Assembly: GCA_023227695.1 (NCBI GenBank) | Contig: JALNVE010000076.1 | Location: 1-11,348, forward strand | Direction: 5' to 3' | Source: Paludibacteraceae bacterium | Lineage (GTDB): Bacteria > Bacteroidota > Bacteroidia > Bacteroidales > Paludibacteraceae | DNA length: 11,348 nt | In this document: positions 1-6,892 of the stretch, piece by piece | Position numbering within the stretch: the first letter of the stretch is position 1 | Layout of the letters: every line of letters begins with the position of its first letter | Program-made: the position numbers and the translations under genes | The notes under the pieces: model-generated | Seen by the model: only the letters and a program-made list of their open reading frames with translations | Database searches by the model: none | What the model was told of the DNA's origin: nothing

Positions 1-51
1 CTCGGTTGGCAGTACTACTTCTGCCAACGCTATTAGTTGTTTTGTTTCCAT
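1..51 (-). CDS. Possible start of an insertion-sequence transposase ORF (partial, runs off left edge)
   Basis: Reading leftward from an ATG at 49-51, the 17 visible codons give METKQLIALAEVVLPTE, open to the window edge. The nearest upstream in-frame stop is at 79-81, so this ATG is the first good start. From memory, the short N-terminal proteins of two-ORF Bacteroidetes transposases (the group NCBI calls ISAon1 family) often begin with a similar Leu-rich stretch followed by LLPE or VLPE, which is the reason for the call. Seventeen residues cannot prove homology. The repeat-rich, gene-free flank at 52-408 fits the outer edge of an element. It could instead be an unrelated short gene or chance. 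Confidence 0.3.
   Translation of the reverse strand, partial: METKQLIALAEVVLPTE
5..28. repeat. Perfect 8-bp inverted repeat inside the putative transposase start
   Basis: GTTGGCAG at 5-12 and CTGCCAAC at 21-28 are perfect reverse complements separated by 8 bases. In RNA this gives a GC-containing stem-loop about 8 codons into the leftward reading frame. Several insertion sequences carry hairpins near the transposase start that limit expression from outside transcription. That role here is inference only. Confidence 0.45.
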
Positions 52-130
52 GGTATAGAAACGTTGATACTTGGTTTTTTATGATATTTCTTTCCCCACT
101 AAATTTCTACTGACCCGAAAAACTACGTGG

Positions 131-143
131 TTGACATTGTCAA
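131..143. repeat. 13-base perfect palindrome TTGACATTGTCAA
   Basis: Six-base arms TTGACA and TGTCAA flank a single T. It lies just outside the putative transposase upstream region. It could be a protein-binding operator, part of an element end, or chance in AT-rich DNA. Confidence 0.35.
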
Positions 144-158
144 ATACGACTTTTTCGC

Positions 159-223
159 CACGAATAGAACGGATCAAAAACGGATTTTTAAGAAACCACA
201 GTTTACACCGATTACACAGATGG
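159..223. repeat. Degenerate tandem 9-base repeats of the CACAGATTA type
   Basis: At 197-223 three adjoining 9-base units can be read: CACAGTTTA, CACCGATTA and CACAGATGG. A related set, CACGAATAG followed by AACGGATCA and AAAACGGAT, begins at 159. Bacteroidales genomes often carry dispersed intergenic tracts of this flavour (CACAGATTACACAGATT, AACGGATTT). This looks like a decayed copy. No function is evident. Confidence 0.5.
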
Positions 224-380
224 AGGATGGAACGTCTGTTGGGTGACCGCCTGAGATGCATTTGATTATTGAACATGATAAGCAGATTACATTATTATAG
301 CTACCTGTTTTTTTTTGATTAATTTCCTTTTTTCAAATAAAATCATTTTCTTTCTTCTCGAAAATATCCCAATCAAAATC

Positions 381-388
381 TATCTTTG
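381..388 (+). promoter_or_regulatory. Bacteroidetes-type -7 box for priA
   Basis: TATCTTTG matches the TAnnTTTG -7 consensus of the Bacteroidetes primary sigma factor. No clear TTG -33 element is seen at the right distance. If used, transcription would begin near 394-396, leaving a leader of only about 13-15 bases before the GTG start. Confidence 0.5.
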
Positions 389-408
389 TATTTGTTTAAA
401 AATCAGCA

Positions 409-2868
409 GTGGTTACGTACGTAGATGTCATATTGCCTTTGGCTTTGGCCAATACTTACACTTATATTCTTCCAGACGAATATAAGGGTCAGGCCACTGT
501 GGGTATGCGTGTGATTGTTCCTTTCGGAAACAAAAAACTTTACACCGCTTTGATTTATAAGTTTCATACAGAGAAACCAGAAAACTTTGAACCAAAAGAG
601 GTCATGTCTCTTTTGGACGATATTCCTATTATAGGAAATAAGCAGTTGGAGTTTTGGAATTGGATTTCAAAATATTATCAATGTCAATTAGGTGAGGTTT
701 ATAAAGCTGCTTTGCCTTCCGGTTTTAAGCTGGAAAGTGAAAGTATGGTTTATATTGTTGAAGACTTTGAGGCACAGGAACCATTGAAGAAGAATGAGCA
801 GATGTTGTTGGATCTTCTCTCTTCGAAAAAAGAGATGTCTGTCAATGAATTGAACAAAGCTCTTTCGATAAAAAATGCATTCCCTATTGTTAAACGATTG
901 ATGGAGATGGGAGCCATTGCTTTGAGCGAAGAGGTCAAAGCTAAATATAAACCGAAGACAGAAGTTTATGTCCGGGTCTCTGAATACTATAGGGAGGAGA
1001 GTCGTATGCATGCTGTGTTTGATACTTTGGCTCGTGCAAAAAAACAGTTAGATCTTTTGATGGCTTATCTTCAGTATTCGCAATTTTTTGTGATTGGACA
1101 TACAGTTGAGATTACAAAAAAGGAACTTCTGGAAAAATCGGCATCGTCGTCTGCTGTTTTAAATGCTCTCGTAGAAAAAGGTTATATGGAACTTTACACC
1201 AAAGAGGTGGATCGTTTAAGTTCCGACACTTTTGTACAACGAAATATGTCGCCTCTTACAGAAGAACAGAAGCGAGCATATCGTGAAGTCATGGTTCTGT
1301 TCAGACAGAAACAGACTGTTCTTTTGCATGGAGTAACTTCTAGTGGTAAAACAGAAATTTACATACATCTTATAGACGAGGTTTTGAAATTAGGGAAGCA
1401 GGTTTTGTTCCTTTTGCCCGAGATTGCGTTGACAACTCAAATTACAAATCGTCTACAAGTCGTTTTTGGAAATAAGTTGGGTGTATATCATTCCAAGTTT
1501 TCGGATGCTGAGCGTGTGGAGATTTGGAATAATCTTCTACATGATAAAGGTATTCAAGTCGTTTTGGGTGTCCGATCATCCGTTTTTCTTCCTTTTAAAA
1601 GGTTGGGTCTTGTTATTGTAGACGAAGAACATGAGACTACGTATAAGCAATACGATCCGGCACCGAGATATCATGCGCGTAATGCAGCCATTGTTTTGGC
1701 TTCGATGCATGGAGCGAAGGTCCTTCTTGGATCGGCAACGCCTTCTATAGAGAGTTACTATAATTCTCAAACAGAAAAATATGGTTTGGTAGAGTTGTTT
1801 ACCCGTTATGAGGGTATCAAGATGCCTGAAATTATAATTGCTGACATCAAAGAGGCTAAGCACAAAAAAGAGATGAAAGGTCACTTTACCCTGCCTTTGA
1901 TGGAGCAGATCAGTAAAGCGTTGGGGAGAAAGGAGCAAGTCATCCTTTTCCAAAACAGACGAGGTTTTGCTCCTTATCTTGAATGTAAGTGTTGTGCTTG
2001 TGTCCCTAAATGTAAAAACTGTGATGTAAGCCTTACATACCATAAGAATCTTAATGTTTTGACATGCCACTATTGTGGTTATTCTATACCAGTGCCAGAG
2101 ATTTGTCCGGCATGTGGTAATCCTACATTAGAACCGGTAGGTTTAGGTACGGAGAGGATAGAAGAGGAGGTGGCGGAGTTGTTTCCTGGCATAAGAGTTT
2201 CCCGATTGGATTTGGATGTGGCTCGTTCGAGAAAAAGTTATGAGAAGATTATCTCTGATTTTGAACGAGGTGAGATTGATATTTTGGTTGGAACTCAAAT
2301 TATCTCGAAGGGTTTGGATTTCGAAAGGGTTAGGGTAGTTGGCATTCTGAATGCCGATTCTTTGCTTAATTATCCAGACTTCCGTTCGTATGAGCGAGCT
2401 TATCAGCTGATGGCTCAGGTAAGCGGTAGGGCAGGTAGAAAAAACAATCAAGGTATCGTTGTCTTGCAGACTTCGGATTCTTCGCATCCCGTAATTTCTC
2501 AGGTTCAGAGAAATGCATACAAAGAGATGTATGAGGAGCAGTTGGAGGAAAGGCGGCTGTTCAAGTATCCGCCATTCTTCAGATTGATTAATATTTATAT
2601 AAAGGGACGAGACTATAATTCTGTAAATAGTGCTGCTAATTATTACGCTCAATGCCTTCGTTCAGTTTTTGCTGATAGGGTTTATGGACCAGATAAACCA
2701 GTGATAACCCGTATCCAAAACCTTTATATATTAAAGGTTGTTTTGAAAATTGAACAAGAGATTTCTACCGAGCAAGTACGTGAGATTTTGAAAAAAGTGT
2801 CAGATCATTTGTTATCTAAACCTGAGTATAAATCTGTTTTCCTTCAATTGGATGTAGATCCCATGTGA
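409..2868 (+). CDS. priA: Primosomal protein N' (replication restart helicase PriA)
   Basis: PriA is a cytosolic 3'-5' superfamily 2 DNA helicase that recognises stalled forks and D-loops and starts reloading of the replicative helicase. The 819-residue length suits the Bacteroidetes family. The N-terminal 3'-DNA-end-binding domain opens with VDVILPLALANTYTY. Helicase motifs follow: Walker A GVTSSGKTE (308-316), DEEH (405-408), SATP (442-445), and QVSGRAGR (670-677, motif VI). Between the helicase lobes sits the zinc-binding domain with eight cysteines in CxxC pairs (528/531, 535/538, 553/556, 566/569). The start is GTG at 409: an in-frame stop at 397-399 allows no longer form, and the family-typical VDVILPL begins at residue 5. 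The -7 box at 381-388 predicts a very short leader. The gene reads intact with all expected motifs. A separate promoter follows it, so it is probably transcribed alone. Confidence 0.97.
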   Translation: MVTYVDVILPLALANTYTYILPDEYKGQATVGMRVIVPFGNKKLYTALIYKFHTEKPENFEPKEVMSLLDDIPIIGNKQLEFWNWISKYYQCQLGEVYKAALPSGFKLESESMVYIVEDFEAQEPLKKNEQMLLDLLSSKKEMSVNELNKALSIKNAFPIVKRLMEMGAIALSEEVKAKYKPKTEVYVRVSEYYREESRMHAVFDTLARAKKQLDLLMAYLQYSQFFVIGHTVEITKKELLEKSASSSAVLNALVEKGYMELYTKEVDRLSSDTFVQRNMSPLTEEQKRAYREVMVLFRQKQTVLLHGVTSSGKTEIYIHLIDEVLKLGKQVLFLLPEIALTTQITNRLQVVFGNKLGVYHSKFSDAERVEIWNNLLHDKGIQVVLGVRSSVFLPFKRLGLVIVDEEHETTYKQYDPAPRYHARNAAIVLASMHGAKVLLGSATPSIESYYNSQTEKYGLVELFTRYEGIKMPEIIIADIKEAKHKKEMKGHFTLPLMEQISKALGRKEQVILFQNRRGFAPYLECKCCACVPKCKNCDVSLTYHKNLNVLTCHYCGYSIPVPEICPACGNPTLEPVGLGTERIEEEVAELFPGIRVSRLDLDVARSRKSYEKIISDFERGEIDILVGTQIISKGLDFERVRVVGILNADSLLNYPDFRSYERAYQLMAQVSGRAGRKNNQGIVVLQTSDSSHPVISQVQRNAYKEMYEEQLEERRLFKYPPFFRLINIYIKGRDYNSVNSAANYYAQCLRSVFADRVYGPDKPVITRIQNLYILKVVLKIEQEISTEQVREILKKVSDHLLSKPEYKSVFLQLDVDPM

Positions 2869-2878
2869 ATTTTATTTC

Positions 2879-2906
2879 TTGTAGTTCTTTAATTTGCATA
2901 TCTTTG
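2879..2906 (+). promoter_or_regulatory. Probable promoter for the DEAD-box helicase operon
   Basis: A -7 box TATCTTTG at 2899-2906 matches TAnnTTTG. A TTG at 2879-2881 lies 17 bases upstream, somewhat shorter than the usual spacing of about 19-21. Predicted transcription start is near 2912-2914, giving a leader of roughly 50 bases that contains the hairpin at 2926-2950. Confidence 0.55.
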
Positions 2907-2925
2907 TACTTTATTATAAAAAGAA

Positions 2926-2950
2926 AAGGACAATAATTTTGTGTGTCCTT
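2926..2950 (+). promoter_or_regulatory. Leader hairpin before the DEAD-box helicase start
   Basis: AAGGACA at 2926-2932 pairs perfectly with TGTCCTT at 2944-2950 across an 11-base AT-rich loop, ending 15 bases before the ATG at 2966. It lies downstream of the predicted promoter, so it should be in the helicase mRNA leader. It could tune helicase translation, or act as a weak terminator for priA, though only a short ATTT follows and there is no real U-run. Confidence 0.4.
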
Positions 2951-2965
2951 ATTTAAAACAACGGT

Positions 2966-4294
2966 ATGAAGTTTGAAGAAATAGGTTTTGAGGATGCCTT
3001 AATGGAAGGATTGGAAACCATGAATTTTAAGGAGATGACTCCAGTCCAGGAACAGGCAATCCCTGTAATTATGGAAGGTCGGGATATAATAGCTTGCGCT
3101 CAGACAGGAACTGGGAAAACAGCAGCTTATCTACTTCCTGTACTTAATAGAATGTTGAAAAACCCCCAGAATCCTGATTATGTAAATGCAATCATTATGT
3201 CTCCTACAAGAGAGTTGGCTCAACAGATTGACCAACAGTTGGAGGGATTCACCTATTTTTTGCCAATATGTTCAGTTGCCGTATATGGTGGAAACGATGC
3301 TTCCGCTTGGGAACAGCAGAAAAAGGCGATGCAGTTGGGTGCAGATTTTGTGATTGCAACTCCAGGACGTTTGATTTCTCATATCAGTTTGGAAAATGTC
3401 GATTTTTCTCATGTCCAGTATTTTATTTTGGACGAGGCCGATAGAATGTTGGATATGGGATTCTATGATGATATTATTCAAATCGTAAATAAACTTCCTA
3501 AGACAAGGCAGACAATTATGTTCTCTGCTACTATGCCGGCAAAAATCAAAAAGTTGGCAGAGACTATCTTGAATAATCCGGCATTTGTCACAATTGCCAT
3601 TTCAAAGCCTGCAGAAGGCATTTTCCAAGGTGCATATATCTGTTATGAGCCTCAGAAGTTAGGTTTGATAAAGTCTATTTTGAAAGAAAAGAAGGATGAA
3701 AAAGTTATCGTATTCTCTTCTTCAAAATTGATGGTGAAAGAGGTTACTCGTAATCTAAGAAGAATGGGTCTTCCTGTTGGAGAGATGCATTCTGATTTGG
3801 AACAAGCAGACCGTGACGCTGTGATGCTTGATTTTAAAAATGGAAAGATAAATCTCTTGGTCGCAACAGACATTGTTGCCCGTGGTATAGACATTGATGA
3901 CATCGATATGGTGATCAACTATGACGTGCCTCATGATGCTGAAGATTATATTCATAGAATAGGAAGAACAGCTCGTGCAAACAGAGAAGGTTCAGGTATT
4001 ACGTTTGTTTCCGAACAGGAACAGGAAAAGTTCTTTAGGATTGAACGTTTCTTGGATAAGCAGATAGATAAACTTCAAATGCCAGAGGATTTAGGTGAGG
4101 CTCCTGCTTATGATCCTAAAGCTCATCCTTCACAGAATAGAGGTCGATTTGGAAATAGTAATAGACGTCGTCCGGGTAACAACCAAAATCGTTCGTCAAA
4201 CAATTCAAGTCGTCAAGGTGGACCTGGAAACAACAATCGTAATGGAGATAGGCCAAGAAGACCATCACAAGATAATTCTAATTCCAATTCATAG
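2966..4294 (+). CDS. DEAD-box ATP-dependent RNA helicase, RhlE-like
   Basis: This 442-residue enzyme uses ATP to unwind short RNA duplexes, typically in ribosome assembly, RNA decay or cold adaptation. All family motifs are visible: an N-terminal Q-motif region (residues about 3-33, with TPVQEQAIP), Walker A AQTGTGKT (45-52), PTRELAQQ (80-87), TPGR (132-135), DEAD (156-159), SAT (187-189), ARGID (305-309), and HRIGRTAR (330-337). Residues from about 388 to the end form a low-complexity tail rich in Arg, Asn, Gly and Ser, typical of RNA-binding or condensate-forming tails in RhlE-type helicases. The ATG at 2966 places the Q motif at the expected distance. The phosphatase gene begins 2 bases after the stop, so the two are very likely cotranscribed. 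The exact cellular RNA target cannot be told from sequence. Confidence 0.95.
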   Translation: MKFEEIGFEDALMEGLETMNFKEMTPVQEQAIPVIMEGRDIIACAQTGTGKTAAYLLPVLNRMLKNPQNPDYVNAIIMSPTRELAQQIDQQLEGFTYFLPICSVAVYGGNDASAWEQQKKAMQLGADFVIATPGRLISHISLENVDFSHVQYFILDEADRMLDMGFYDDIIQIVNKLPKTRQTIMFSATMPAKIKKLAETILNNPAFVTIAISKPAEGIFQGAYICYEPQKLGLIKSILKEKKDEKVIVFSSSKLMVKEVTRNLRRMGLPVGEMHSDLEQADRDAVMLDFKNGKINLLVATDIVARGIDIDDIDMVINYDVPHDAEDYIHRIGRTARANREGSGITFVSEQEQEKFFRIERFLDKQIDKLQMPEDLGEAPAYDPKAHPSQNRGRFGNSNRRRPGNNQNRSSNNSSRQGGPGNNNRNGDRPRRPSQDNSNSNS

Positions 4295-4296
4295 TT

Positions 4297-4764
4297 ATGC
4301 TTCATATTCTTTTTGTCTGTTTAGGCAATATATGCAGATCTGCAGCTGCTGAAGGGATAATGAAGTACAAGTTGGAAAAGAATGGTCTTTCTGATTCTGT
4401 ACATGTTGATTCGGCCGGAATACTTTCGGTTCATCAGGGCGATAGGGCGGATGCTCGTATGCGTGGGCATGCTGAAAGAAGAGGTTATGATTTGACCTCC
4501 ATTTCCAGACCGGTAAAGTTTGATGATTTCGAAAAGTTTGATTTGATTATCGGAATGGATGACTCTAATGTGGTTGACCTTATGGATAGGGCGGTTACGT
4601 TAGAACATCAGAAGAAAATTCATAAGATGACTGAGTTCTGTAAAAAATATGATGATAAATACATACCAGATCCATATTACGGAGGTGCTTCGGGATTTGA
4701 GCTGGTCTTGGATTTGCTGGAAGATTCTTGCGACGGTTTGATAGATTATTGTAAGACTATTTGA
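4297..4764 (+). CDS. Low-molecular-weight protein tyrosine phosphatase
   Basis: A small cytosolic phosphatase (155 residues, the usual size) that removes phosphate from tyrosine through a phosphocysteine intermediate. The P-loop CLGNICRS at residues 8-15 supplies the nucleophile Cys8 and phosphate-binding Arg14. The general-acid loop DPYYGG lies at 125-130, with Asp125 catalytic and Tyr127-Tyr128 matching the conserved tyrosine pair. The family feature SAG appears at 39-41, although the usual following Thr is Ile here. Homologues often oppose tyrosine kinases in capsule or exopolysaccharide regulation, but no kinase or polysaccharide gene is nearby. Coupling to the RNA helicase by a 2-base gap suggests shared expression rather than a known joint pathway. 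A strong terminator follows the stop codon. A related arsenate reductase role is unlikely because the motif and general acid fit the phosphatase. Confidence 0.94.
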   Translation: MLHILFVCLGNICRSAAAEGIMKYKLEKNGLSDSVHVDSAGILSVHQGDRADARMRGHAERRGYDLTSISRPVKFDDFEKFDLIIGMDDSNVVDLMDRAVTLEHQKKIHKMTEFCKKYDDKYIPDPYYGGASGFELVLDLLEDSCDGLIDYCKTI

Positions 4765-4780
4765 TCGATAGAGAAAAAAC

Positions 4781-4816
4781 AAAGCCCAATGTTGGAGAAC
4801 TCCTTCATTGGGCTTT
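4781..4816. terminator. Bidirectional intrinsic terminator between convergent genes
   Basis: AAAGCCCAATG at 4781-4791 pairs perfectly with CATTGGGCTTT at 4806-4816 (11 bp). An inner GGAG/CTCC (4794-4797 with 4800-4803) extends the stem across a small TT/TT internal loop. Runs of A precede and T follow, so it reads as a terminator on both strands. It closes the helicase-phosphatase operon and the leftward TPR-HD operon, ending 3 bases before the HD gene's stop codon. Confidence 0.9.
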
Positions 4817-4819
4817 TAA

Positions 4820-6883
4820 TTATATGTTATTTTCCTGTTTCTTTAACTCAGGATAACTGATTCTTGTATGATAGATGGTCTTGAGTTTTTCTTTTAAAGT
4901 GTATTTTACAATCTCTATATCGCGGAAAGTGATAGGAGAGTCTTTGAAAACACCTTCGTTAATTTGATCCGTTATGATTTTCTCAACCAAGTCGGTAATG
5001 CTTTTGTCAGTGTACTCTTTCATGCTTCTCGAAGCAGCTTCTACAGAATCACACATGGCTACAACTGCCATTTCTTTTGAGAATGGGAGCTGACCGGGAT
5101 ATGAGAATTTAGAGTCGTCGATTTCTCTATCTGGGTATTTGTTTTTGAATGTAAAGTAGAAGTATTTTGTCTTGCTCATTCCATGGTGAGTTCGGATGAA
5201 GTTTTGTAACTTTTTTGGAAGTCCATGCTTCTCCGCAATGCTTATTCCTTCGCTCACATGCTTGATGATAATCTCAGCACTTTTCTCTTCGTCATTAATC
5301 TCATTGTGAGGATTTACCCCTGATTGATTTTCTGTGAAGAAAACAGGATTTTTCATTTTTCCTATGTCATGATATAAAGCACCTGTTCTTGCTAGCATTG
5401 GGTTAGCCCCAATGCTTAAGGCTGCTTCTGCTGCCAGGTTGGATACTTGCATAGAGTGTTGAAAGCTTCCTGGTGCGATTTCCGAAAATTCTCTTAATAG
5501 TTTATTGTTCGTATTAGAAAGCTCGACAAGCGTCACGTCAGATATATATCCGAATGTCTTCTCGAAAATATAAATGAGCGGATATGCGAATAGTAATAAA
5601 AGTCCGTTGATTATGAACAAAATGAATGTACTCCAATTTGTTTGTTCAAGGGCTCTTTCGTGAACTAAAATTTCACCTATATATAACAAGCAGTAAACAA
5701 TAACAATGATGCAGGCAGACTTTACAAGTTGAGAACGTTGGAAGAGGTCTTTCAGTGTACAGATGGAAATCATACCGATTGTTATCTGTAAAAAGATAAA
5801 TTCAAATTCTGATGGAACAATAAAAGAACACAGAAGAATGGTTGTGATGTGTAAAAACAATGCCGTTCTTGTATCAAAGAAAATGGTGATGATGACAGGA
5901 AGGATGGCGTATGGTATAATATAAGGAGACAATTCATACTTGACCGCAAATGAGGTCAATGCACAAATCATGATTGTCATTAGCAGCATGAACACAACGT
6001 TTTTAATCTCTTTCAAGAATTTTTTTCTAAATAGAACAAGGTACATGTAAAAGATACTCAAAGCACAAATTATAACAATTATCTGTCCGATAAGTACACT
6101 CGAAGAATTACTATTTTCCCTGTTTTCAAGTACGCTTTGCTTGAGAGAATTTAAAATGTCATAACTCTTAACCGTGATGATCTCTCCGTGATCGATGATT
6201 TTCTCTCCGCTTTGGATTCTTCCTTTGGTTAAGGAAATGTTCTTTAAAATATCATTCCTTAGGTTGTCTGTTGTCTTTTGATCGTAGTTGACATTCTCTT
6301 CTAGATACTTGTTGAGGTCGTATCCTTTTAGAATGCTTTTGTTCAAATATAAAGGAGTGTTTTCTATTAATTCTTCGTATGCAGTTTTTGTTGAAAAAAG
6401 CTTTTTCAAAGGAACAGATTTTGCCACCTTATTTTCCTTCAGAAGAATATGGTCAAAACCGTCTTTGGCTATTTGTTCTAAATCAGATGAAGCGATTATT
6501 CCTGTATCATAAAGCCTGTTTATTTCAGATGTGATGTATTTCACATACATGCTGGACAATGGCGATTTTGAATCGGAAATAGTTTCCAAGAAGATTTTTA
6601 TATTCTTCTTTTTGATGCTGTTGTCTATGAAGTAACAAGGTTGAAAATCCTTTTTTAGAACGCTGTCTTGTTCATGTTTCAGTTCGTCTGCTGATTTTCG
6701 GATTTCAAAAGCAAAAGGAGCAGTGATCGCATCATACTGCCATGGGCTACCTTTTTCATAGGTATACTGAAACTTTCCTATGCTTGGGTATAAGTTCAGT
6801 ATGATGAAACCTGTGATTGCAAAAGTCAATATGGTATATATACTTTTAATTAAACCTTTTCTTTTTCTTGAATCTTTGTTCAT
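4820..6883 (-). CDS. Membrane HD-domain phosphohydrolase, PgpH-like (7TMR-HDED/7TM/HD), probable cyclic-di-AMP phosphodiesterase
   Basis: This 687-residue inner-membrane protein has the three-part PgpH architecture. One membrane helix lies at about 13-31, then an extracytoplasmic region (about 32-260), a multi-helix membrane block (about 263-440), and a cytoplasmic HD domain (about 465-670). Metal-binding residues are visible: His476 in FQHSMQV, His505-Asp506 in YHDIGK, His542, His566-His567 in THHG, and Asp612 in CDSVEAASRS. The motif PVFFTENQ (513-520) is also characteristic of this family. Characterised members (Listeria PgpH) hydrolyse cyclic-di-AMP, a regulator of potassium, osmotic and cell-wall homeostasis. 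The substrate here is inferred from family membership. The gene starts 9 bases after the stop of the TPR gene and shares its promoter; the bidirectional terminator lies just beyond its end. No frameshift or missing catalytic residue is seen. Confidence 0.93.
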   Translation of the reverse strand: MNKDSRKRKGLIKSIYTILTFAITGFIILNLYPSIGKFQYTYEKGSPWQYDAITAPFAFEIRKSADELKHEQDSVLKKDFQPCYFIDNSIKKKNIKIFLETISDSKSPLSSMYVKYITSEINRLYDTGIIASSDLEQIAKDGFDHILLKENKVAKSVPLKKLFSTKTAYEELIENTPLYLNKSILKGYDLNKYLEENVNYDQKTTDNLRNDILKNISLTKGRIQSGEKIIDHGEIITVKSYDILNSLKQSVLENRENSNSSSVLIGQIIVIICALSIFYMYLVLFRKKFLKEIKNVVFMLLMTIMICALTSFAVKYELSPYIIPYAILPVIITIFFDTRTALFLHITTILLCSFIVPSEFEFIFLQITIGMISICTLKDLFQRSQLVKSACIIVIVYCLLYIGEILVHERALEQTNWSTFILFIINGLLLLFAYPLIYIFEKTFGYISDVTLVELSNTNNKLLREFSEIAPGSFQHSMQVSNLAAEAALSIGANPMLARTGALYHDIGKMKNPVFFTENQSGVNPHNEINDEEKSAEIIIKHVSEGISIAEKHGLPKKLQNFIRTHHGMSKTKYFYFTFKNKYPDREIDDSKFSYPGQLPFSKEMAVVAMCDSVEAASRSMKEYTDKSITDLVEKIITDQINEGVFKDSPITFRDIEIVKYTLKEKLKTIYHTRISYPELKKQENNI

Positions 6884-6892
6884 GTTGGCTGC

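Larger units (their letters stand above)
52..408. other. Gene-poor spacer, probable mobile-element boundary plus priA upstream region
   Basis: No convincing gene is present in these 357 bases. The short open frames here lack codon structure and start signals. The stretch contains the presumed upstream part of the leftward ORF (about 52-130, including a GC-richer patch, ctgacccgaaaaactacgtgg, at 109-129 that could be near an element terminus), a 13-base palindrome, degenerate 9-base repeats, a run of nine T at 308-316, and the priA promoter near its right end. I see no clear terminal inverted repeat or target duplication, because the other end of any element lies outside the window. Confidence 0.5.

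Noticed and set aside
71..276. Two overlapping short open frames (64-65 codons) on opposite strands upstream of priA
   Set aside because: They lie over repeats and the putative element edge, have no recognisable domain, and lack promoter or start context; most likely chance frames.
308..316. Run of nine T as a possible terminator
   Set aside because: No stable stem could be paired immediately upstream of it by eye.
1576..2652. Long antisense frames (164 and 169 codons) inside priA
   Set aside because: They are shadows of a clearly real gene, with compositions unlike proteins and no start signals.
4095..4352. 85-codon frame overlapping the helicase tail and phosphatase start
   Set aside because: It is a frame-shifted reading of the low-complexity helicase tail and the phosphatase start; both real genes have full family motifs in their own frames.
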